64,000 bases of DNA from Streptomyces sp. NRRL S-1022 (lineage in GTDB: Bacteria > Actinomycetota > Actinomycetes > Streptomycetales > Streptomycetaceae), in assembly GCF_000720135.1 (NCBI RefSeq), contig NZ_JOIU01000008.1, positions 310,001 through 374,000 on the forward strand, written 5' to 3'. The notes beneath the pieces are model-generated. The model was not told the origin of the DNA. It did not search any database and saw only the letters and a list, made by a program, of their open reading frames with translations. Positions 57,875-64,000 of the stretch are shown here, piece by piece; the stretch's first letter is position 1, and the number at the start of each line of letters is the position of its first letter. A program made the translations under genes and the position numbers.

Positions 57875-59587
57875 TCACACCGCTTCCACGGGCGGGTACA
57901 CCGGCTCCCACCGGGCCGCCCGCACCGCCGCCTCGACGTCGTCCACCGCCGCCCGGGCGACCCCCTCGTCCACCGCGGCCCGGGCCACGGCCACGGCGAC
58001 CGCCTCCGAGGTGGCGCGCAGGTCGCGGATCGGCGGGAGGACCGGCGCGTCGGCACGCGCGACCTCGGTGTCACCGGTGCGGCGGGCCACCGCGTCGGCC
58101 GCCGCGCGCAGCATGCGGTCGGTGATCCGGGAGGCCCGGGCGACGATCGCGCCGAGGCCGAGCCCGGGGAAGACCAGCGCGTTGTTGGCCTGCCCGATCT
58201 CGTACGTCGTACCGTCCCGCTCCACCGGCGCGAACGGGCTGCCGGTGGCCACCAGCGCCTTGCCGCCCGTCCAGTCGAGCAGGTCGGCGGGGGTGGCCTC
58301 GGCGAGGTCGGTCGGGTTGGACATGGGCAGGATGATCGGCCGCTCGGTGTGCTCGGCCATCGCGCGGACGAGGTCCTCGGTGAACGCGCCGCCCTGGCCG
58401 GAGGTGCCGATCAGGATGGTCGGGCGGGCCCTGCGGACCACCTCGTCCAGCGGGATGCCGGGCAGGCTCTCGTCCCGGCGCCAGCCGTCGGCCTCGCCGG
58501 CCGGGTGGGCGTACGGCCTCTGCACGTCCCGGAGCTCGTCGCCCTGGTCGTCGGTGAGCAGGCCGTACCGGTCGACGCACCAGAAGCGGGCCCGCGCCTC
58601 GTCCTCGGACAGGCCCTCGGCGATCAGGGCGTCGCGCAGCTGGTCGGCCACCCCGATCCCGGCGGTGCCCGCGCCGAAGACGACGATCCGGTGCTCGGGC
58701 AGGGGCGTGCCGGTGGCGCGGACGCCGGACAGGACGGCGGCGAGGTTGACGGCGCCGGTGCCCTGGATGTCGTCGTTGAAGGTGCACACCCGGTCGCGGT
58801 AGCGGTCGAGGACGCGGTGGGCGTTGGCGGTGCCGAAGTCCTCCCAGTGCAGCAAGGCGTTCGGGAAGAGCCGGGTGGCCGCGGTGACGTAGGCGTCGAT
58901 GAAGGCGTCGTAGTCCTCGCGGTCGGCGCGCGGGTGCCGGTTGCCGAGGTAGAGGGGGTTGTCGAGGAGTTCCTTGCGGTTGGTGCCGACGTCGAGCATG
59001 ACGGGCAGGGTGCGGCGCGGGTCGATGCCGGCGGCGGCCGTGTAGACGGCCAGTTTGCCGACCGCGATGTCGATACCGCCCACACCCCAGTCGCCGATCC
59101 CGAGGATGCCCTCGCCGTCCGTGGCCACGATCAGGTCGACGTCGTCGGCGCCCAGGCCGCTCGCGCGCAGTGAGCGCTCGATGTCGTCGGGGGCGTCCAC
59201 GGAGAGGTAGACGCCGCGCGGGCGGCGGTACTCGGTGCTGTAGCGGCGGATCGCCGTGCCCACGGTGGGGGTGTAGACGATGGGCAGCATCTCTTCGAGG
59301 TGATCGCCGACCAACCGGTAGAACAGGGCCTCGTTGCGGTCGTGCAGGGCGGTCAGGTGGACGCTCTTGGCCAGGTCGCTGGGTTGCTCCCGGAACTGGC
59401 CGTAGGCGCGTTCGGCCTGTTCGTCCTGCGTGAGCACGCGGGGCGGGATGAGCCCGACGAGGTCGAGGGCCCGCCGCTCCTCCTCGGTGAACGCCGTACC
59501 CCGGTTGGTCCGGGGGTCGGCGAGCACGGCCCGCCCGCGCGCGGCGATCCTCAGCGGCTCGGGTGTGGTCTCACGGGCATCGGTCAT
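57875..59587 (-). CDS. NAD-dependent malic enzyme (large, SfcA/MaeA type)
   Basis: A 570-residue malic enzyme: malate to pyruvate, CO2 and [24 protein letters not shown] at about 40, catalytic Tyr in [14 protein letters not shown] (about 105), RGVYLS, metal Asp/Glu in [19 protein letters not shown] and [22 protein letters not shown] motif [16 protein letters not shown] (about 305), second Rossmann motif [19 protein letters not shown] 59587 with AAAGGCGGA upstream. It ends 61 bp before the Atu-like operon, same direction, so partial read-through is possible. Confidence 0.94.
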   Translation of the reverse strand: MTDARETTPEPLRIAARGRAVLADPRTNRGTAFTEEERRALDLVGLIPPRVLTQDEQAERAYGQFREQPSDLAKSVHLTALHDRNEALFYRLVGDHLEEMLPIVYTPTVGTAIRRYSTEYRRPRGVYLSVDAPDDIERSLRASGLGADDVDLIVATDGEGILGIGDWGVGGIDIAVGKLAVYTAAAGIDPRRTLPVMLDVGTNRKELLDNPLYLGNRHPRADREDYDAFIDAYVTAATRLFPNALLHWEDFGTANAHRVLDRYRDRVCTFNDDIQGTGAVNLAAVLSGVRATGTPLPEHRIVVFGAGTAGIGVADQLRDALIAEGLSEDEARARFWCVDRYGLLTDDQGDELRDVQRPYAHPAGEADGWRRDESLPGIPLDEVVRRARPTILIGTSGQGGAFTEDLVRAMAEHTERPIILPMSNPTDLAEATPADLLDWTGGKALVATGSPFAPVERDGTTYEIGQANNALVFPGLGLGAIVARASRITDRMLRAAADAVARRTGDTEVARADAPVLPPIRDLRATSEAVAVAVARAAVDEGVARAAVDDVEAAVRAARWEPVYPPVEAV

Positions 59588-59990
59588 GGGATCCGCCTTT
59601 CCGTCGGCAGACCGGGTTTCCACAAACCCGGCTGCGACTGCATTCCACTCTCACCGAGGGGAGGCGGTGCGTACGCGGGGCCGCGCCCGGGGGCCCGACG
59701 CGTCGCCGTCGCCGCGGGAGCGGCGGGAGGCGGCGGGGGTGGGAGGCGACCCGGGAGTGGGAGGTGGCGCGGGGGCGGGAGCGGTGGCAGCCCGGGACCG
59801 GAGGCACCCGGGACCAAAACAGAGGCGGCAACGGAGGGCGGGAGCGGTCGGAGGCGGCGCGGGCCGGAGAGGACGGAGAGGGGGCGACGGGTCCGGAGCG
59901 GCCGGAGGCGGTCCAGGGCCGGGGGTGGAGGTGGCGACGGGGCCGGTGAGGGGGTGGGCGGTGGTTGCGTCTTCTCGGGTGGGGCGGCGG
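59588..59990. other. 403-nt G-rich, strand-biased intergenic region
   Basis: Between the start of the malic enzyme gene and the stop of the EamA gene. From about 59640 to 59960 the plus strand is dominated by GGAGG, GGGAG and GGCGG runs with hardly any T, e.g. GGGGGTGGGAGGCGACCCGG. Many GGG tracts could form G-quadruplexes on the plus strand. No gene seen on either strand. Confidence 0.6.
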
Positions 59991-60935
59991 TCAGGGGCTG
60001 ACGGGGGCCGCGGCGGTCTTGCCCCGGCCCACCTGGGTCCGGACCGCGCCGATGCTCGCCACGATGACCAGGGCGATCGCGGCGGCCTCGGTCGCGGACA
60101 GGGACTGGCCGAGGATGAGGAAGCCGGCCGTGGCCGCGAGGGCGGGCTCCAGGCTCATGAGGATGGCGAAGGTGGAGGCCGGCAGGCGGCGCAGGGCCAG
60201 CAGTTCGAGGGTGTACGGCAGGACCGAGGAGAGCAGGGCCACCGCCGAGCCGAGGGCGGCGGTGGTGGGATCGAGCAGGCGCGTGCCCGCGTCGGTGATG
60301 CCGATGGGGAGGAAGAGCAGGGCGGCGACGGCCATCGCCAGTGCCAGACCGTCGGCCTGCGGGAAGCGGCGGCCCGTACGGGCGCTGAAGATGATGTAGG
60401 CCGCCCACATGGCGCCGGCCCCCAGGGCGAAGGCGACACCTGTGGGGTCCAGGTTGCTGAAGCCTCCGCCGCCGAGCAGGAACACTCCCCCGAGGGCCAG
60501 GCAGGCCCACAGGGCGTTGATCCCGCGGCGGGAGGCCAGCACGGAGAGCGTCAGCGGGCCCAGCACCTCCAGGGTGACCGCCGGGCCCAGCGGGATGCGG
60601 GCCACCGCCTCGTAGAACAGGCCGTTCATCGCGCCCATGGCGATACCGAAGACGACCACCGTGCCCCAGTCGGTGCGGGAGTGGCCGCGCAGCCGGGGCC
60701 GGCAGAACAGCAGGAGGACGATCGCCGCCGCGACGAGGCGCAGGGTCACCACGCCCGGCGCACCGGCCCGGGGCATCAGGGTGACCGCCAGCGCGCCGCC
60801 GAACTGCACCGAGATGCCGCCGGCCAGCACCAGCCCGACCGGCGCGAGCGAGCCGAGGGAACCGGAGCCGCCGGCGCCGCCGGTGGGGGCGGGGGCGGTC
60901 TGGGACGGCGATGCGGTGCTGGATGCGGCGGTCAC
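59991..60935 (-). CDS. EamA-family (RhtA-like) transporter
   Basis: A 314-residue membrane protein with ten predicted helices in two EamA repeats (first at about 35-165, second at about 168-305). It follows a 30-residue Ser/Thr/Gly-rich cytoplasmic start. GLFYEAVARIPLGPAVTLEVLGPL is the repeat-1 signature, LLSSVLPYTLELLALRRLPASTF repeat 2. Related RhtA proteins export threonine/homoserine. Single gene, ATG 60935. Confidence 0.88.
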   Translation of the reverse strand: MTAASSTASPSQTAPAPTGGAGGSGSLGSLAPVGLVLAGGISVQFGGALAVTLMPRAGAPGVVTLRLVAAAIVLLLFCRPRLRGHSRTDWGTVVVFGIAMGAMNGLFYEAVARIPLGPAVTLEVLGPLTLSVLASRRGINALWACLALGGVFLLGGGGFSNLDPTGVAFALGAGAMWAAYIIFSARTGRRFPQADGLALAMAVAALLFLPIGITDAGTRLLDPTTAALGSAVALLSSVLPYTLELLALRRLPASTFAILMSLEPALAATAGFLILGQSLSATEAAAIALVIVASIGAVRTQVGRGKTAAAPVSP

Positions 60936-61048
60936 GGGCGGTCCTGGTGGCTTGATCGGGTACGTGCATCACGATGTACTACCAGGTCCAGGGTAATGGA
61001 CTTCGACAGGTGCGTGAACTCTTTTTGGGACTGTCCCGGATACCGGGC

Positions 61049-61395
61049 TCAACTGCCCGGCCAGACCTCCTCGTTACGGAACAGGGGACGGCCGTCCGGC
61101 AGCGCCGACGGCACGTGACCGGCGCTCCCGTACGCGGGGCCGCCCGCCTCGGATCCGTAGCCGTAGCCGTGTCCCTGCCCCTGCCCGTACGCCTGGCCGG
61201 GTCCGTACGGCCGGTGGCCGGTGTTCCTCCCACAGCGGCATGCGCAGCTCGCCGGTGTCCATGGCGTGCTGTTCTGCGAGCGGTGCAGCCGGGCGTACGC
61301 CCCGCCCCGCTCCACGACGACGATGCGGTCGGCGTCGGGGGCGAGGTTGAGGTCGTGCGTGATCACACGCCGACCGGGAGCCGGAACGGCGAATT
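61049..61395 (-). pseudogene. Tail of an ABC-transporter ATPase gene, decayed
   Basis: The leftward frame reads VITHDLNLAPDADRIVVVER followed at once by GAYARLHRSQ. This is the H-loop and end of an ABC ATPase with about a dozen residues missing between VERG and GAYARLH. Then a one-base frame change leads to MDTGELRMPLWEEHRP, and a change back to YGPGQAYGQGQGHGYGYG and a stop at 61049. The Walker A/B parts are absent. It is a relic, about 110 codons long. Confidence 0.6.
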
Positions 61396-61422
61396 CGGCA
61401 AGGGTGTGCTGTGAAAATTCGC

Positions 61423-64000
61423 TTATGAGGACGCGTCCAGTGCCTGTGCCAGCACCTCCGCCAGGTGGCGCCCCCGGATCCCGGCGAGCTGGTCGAGCTG
61501 GGTGCGGCAGGAGAAGCCGTCCGCCAGGATCAGCGTGCCGGCGGGTGCCTGGCGGACGGCGGGCAGGAGCTGTTCCTCCGCGCAGGCCCGGGAGACCTCG
61601 AAGTGGCCCTTCTCGAAGCCGAAGTTCCCCGCCAGGCCGCAGCAGCCCCCGCTCAGTTCGCCGGTGAGGCCGGCGGCGGCCCGCAGCCGGCGGTCCGGGG
61701 TGTCGCCGAGCACCGCGTGCTGGTGGCAGTGGGTCTGGCCGGCCACCGGGCGGTCGACGGCGGGCGGGGTCCAGTGCGGGGCGTGGCGCTCCAGCGTTTC
61801 GGCGAAGGTGAGCACCGCGGCGGACAGCCGGGCCGCTCGCGGATCGTCGGGCAGGAGTTCCGGGAGGTCGCCGCGGAGGGCCGCGGCGCAGCTCGGTTCC
61901 AGGACGACGACCGGGACCCGGGCCCGCAGCACCGGTTCCATCAGGTCCAGGGTGCGCCGCAGGACCGTACGGGCGCGGTCCAGCTGGCCGGTCGAGAGGT
62001 AGGTGAGCCCGCAGCAGACCCGGGCCCGGCGGGCCGTGAGCAGCGCGGTCACCGCCCTGGTCCTGCCGTCCCCGATCGCCCCGCGGCCCGGCACCCGCGT
62101 GGGCGGGAGGGCCACCCGCAGCCCGGCCGCCTCCAGCACGCGTACGGCGGCCCGCCCGACGGAGGGAGCCAGGTGCTCGGTGAAGGTGTCCGGCCAGAGG
62201 ACGACCAGGTCGCCGCCGTCCTGAGCGGGCGCCTCCCCCACACCGGCGGAGTCCGCGGCAGCGCCCGCCGGGTACGCGGTCGGCCGGCCCCCCGCGCCCC
62301 CGCTCGGCCCCCGCCAACTCCGCCTTGTACGTGGCCATGTCGACGCCGACCGGGCAGTCCGAGCGGCAGCCCTTGCAGGACAGGCACAGGTCGAGGGCGT
62401 CCCGGACCTCCGTGGACCGCCAGCCGTCGGTGACCACCTCGCCCGCGAGCATCTCGTGCAGCAGCCGGGCCCGGCCGCGCGTGGAGTGCTGCTCGTCGCC
62501 GGTGACGCGGAAGGAGGGGCACATGACGGCGGGGCCGGCCGGCGTGGCCGTACGGCACTTGGCGACGCCGACGCAGCGGCGGACGGCCGCGGCGAAGTCG
62601 CCGCCGTCCGCCGGGTAGCCGAAGGCCACGTCGACCGGGCGGCCCGGCAGGACGGCGAAGCGGAGGTTCTCGTCCAGCCGCGCCGGGCGGACCAGGATGC
62701 CGGGGTTGAGCAGGTCGTCCGGGTCCCAGACGGCCTTGGCCCGCTCGAACAGCGCGACCGTCTCCTCGCCGTACATCCGCGGCAGCAGTTCCGCGCGGGC
62801 CTGGCCGTCGCCGTGCTCCCCGGACAGGGAGCCGCCGTGCGCCACGACCAGGTCGGCCAGTTCCTCGGAGAAGCGGCGGAAGCGGCCGACGCCGGCCTCG
62901 GTGAGCAGGTCGAAGTCGATGCGGACGTGGATGCAGCCGTCGCCGAAGTGGCCGTAGGGCGCGCCGCGCAGGCCGTGGGCCGACAGCAGGGCGCGGAAGT
63001 CGCGCAGGTAGGCGCCGAGCCGGGCGGGCGGTACCGCGCAGTCCTCCCAGCCGGGCCAGGCCTCCGTGCCGTCCGGCATCCGGGTGGCGGTGCCGGCCGC
63101 GTCCTCGCGGATCCGCCACAGGGCCCGCTGGGCCGCCGGTTCGGTGACGACCAGCGCGGTCACGACGTCGGCGGCGCGCACCATCTCCTCGGCCCGCGCG
63201 CGGGCCCCGGCCGCCGTGTCCCCGCCGGTCTCCACGAACAGCCAGGCGCCCCCGCCGGGCAGCCCGGACCCGGGCGGCACCAGGTCGGCGGCCATGCCCT
63301 CCACCGTGAGGGGCCGCAGCGGCAGCAGGCCGGCGGCGGCCTCGGCGGCCGCGCTCTCGTCGGCGTACGCCAGCACGGCCAGGGCGCGCGCCCGGGGGGC
63401 CTCGACCAGGCGGACCACGGCCTCGGTGAGGATGCCGAGGGTGCCCTCGGAGCCGCAGAAGGAGCGGGCGACGTCGGCGCCCTTCTCGGGCAGCAGCGCG
63501 TCCAGGGCGTACCCGGAGATGCGGCGGGGCAGGTCCGGGAAGCCCGTGCGCAGCCGGGCCAGTTCGCCCTCGGCCAGTTCGCGCAGCCCGGCCGGGGCGC
63601 CCGCCCAGTGCGGGCCGAGCCGCAGCCGCTGCCCGCGCGCGGTGACGACCGACAGCTCGCGGACGCTGTCCGCGGTGGTGCCCCAGGCGACCGAGTGGGA
63701 GCCGCAGGAGTTGTTGGCGATCATGCCGCCGAGCGTGCACCTGCTGTGCGTGGAGGGATCGGGGCCGAAGCGGAGGCCGTGCGGGGCGGCGGCCTCCTGG
63801 AGGCGGTCCAGGACGAGCCCCGGCTGCACGACGGCCGTCCCGCTGCCCGGGTCCAGCTCCAGCAGAGCGGTCATGTGCCGGGTGAAGTCCAGCACCACGC
63901 CGGTCCCGGTCGCCTGGCCGGCGATCGACGTGCCGCCGCCGCGCGCCACCACCGGCACCCCGCGCGCCCGGCACACCTCCAGCACGGCGGCCACGTCGTC
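61423..64000 (-). pseudogene. FAD-linked oxidase/Fe-S protein (GlcD-GlcF-like), frameshifted and internally deleted
   Basis: Reading leftward from the window edge, one frame encodes a PCMH-type FAD domain (RGGGTSIAGQATGTGVVLDF, MIANNSCGSHSVAWG, FGDGCIHVRIDFDLL), then MCPSFRVTGDEQHSTRGRAR and a CLSCKGCRSDCPVG iron-sulfur motif near 62360. After MATYKAE (about 62330) homology stops; it resumes about 90 nt later in another frame with GDLVVLWPDTFTEHL and two CCG-type halves (EPSCAAALRGD, GGCCGLAGNFG) to the stop at 61423. About 60-80 residues of linker are missing and the frame changes by one. The 5' end lies outside the window. Two separate products are a less likely reading. Confidence 0.7.

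Noticed and set aside
1..64000. tRNA, rRNA, CRISPR array, transposase or integrase
   Set aside because: I looked for T-loop GTTCGAxTC with acceptor stems, spaced repeats and transposase motifs, and saw none. A tRNAscan-SE and IS search would settle it.

Overview
The window is 64 kb of very high-GC DNA with strong third-position GC bias, GTG starts, stop/start overlaps (GTGA, ATGA, TGATG) and AGGAGG-type ribosome sites. It is a Streptomyces chromosome. Several genes match S. coelicolor core genes I recognise (AfsK, DmdR1, PurU, PdxH, an SCO4402-family protein, a SIS-domain protein, and the CoA ligase ScCCL/SCO4383), in reversed SCO order. I see no tRNA, rRNA, insertion sequence, prophage or CRISPR array.

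Left part (1-29.2 kb): the N-terminal two thirds of afsK, a VOC protein and a TetR regulator, a divergent Lrp/LysE pair, then a catabolic island. The island holds acyl-CoA dehydrogenases (four subunits forming two probable pairs), an Ltp2-like thiolase-fold aldolase, its usual DUF35 partner, a DoxX membrane protein, a flavin monooxygenase, an NDP-forming acyl-CoA synthetase, enoyl-CoA hydratase, flavin reductase, alcohol dehydrogenase, SDR, cyclase, amidohydrolase and an AMP-forming acyl-CoA ligase. Nine copies of one palindrome (TGACRnnnCGTCA core, best form ATCTGACGGTACGTCAGAT) lie in six promoter regions of this island. This makes it one regulon, probably for degradation of a bulky carboxylated compound (steroid-, terpenoid- or polyketide-like). 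Transporters, a GlxA-type regulator and an HATPase gene sit between these operons.

Middle part (29-46.5 kb): housekeeping and developmental regulation. It has an EF-hand protein, a STAS protein divergent from a sigma factor/zinc anti-sigma pair, purU, an SCO4402-family protein, an orphan branched-chain amino-acid-type binding lipoprotein, a membrane protein with TQY(L/I)PP repeats, an NsdA-like HTH-TPR regulator, a prim-pol domain protein, an alpha/beta hydrolase lacking its serine, dmdR1 with the antiparallel adm frame, a SIS protein, a PAS-GAF sensor, pdxH and a citrate synthase. A possible unannotated small transcript lies between the PAS gene and pdxH.

Right part (46.5-64 kb): a 2OG-Fe(II) oxygenase preceded by a short RRRHVDYVRV-type leader peptide. 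Next comes an eight-gene operon read leftward from 57.8 kb to 47.8 kb: TIGR03084 protein, AtuA-like DUF1446 protein, carboxyltransferase, biotin carboxylase/BCCP, IVD-type acyl-CoA dehydrogenase, ScCCL-type CoA ligase, enoyl-CoA hydratase, TetR. It resembles the acyclic terpene (Atu) or leucine/isovalerate (Liu) pathway. Then come malic enzyme, an EamA transporter, and a zone of decay with the tail of an ABC ATPase and a frameshifted, internally deleted FAD/Fe-S oxidase. All assignments come from reading the sequence; no database search was run.
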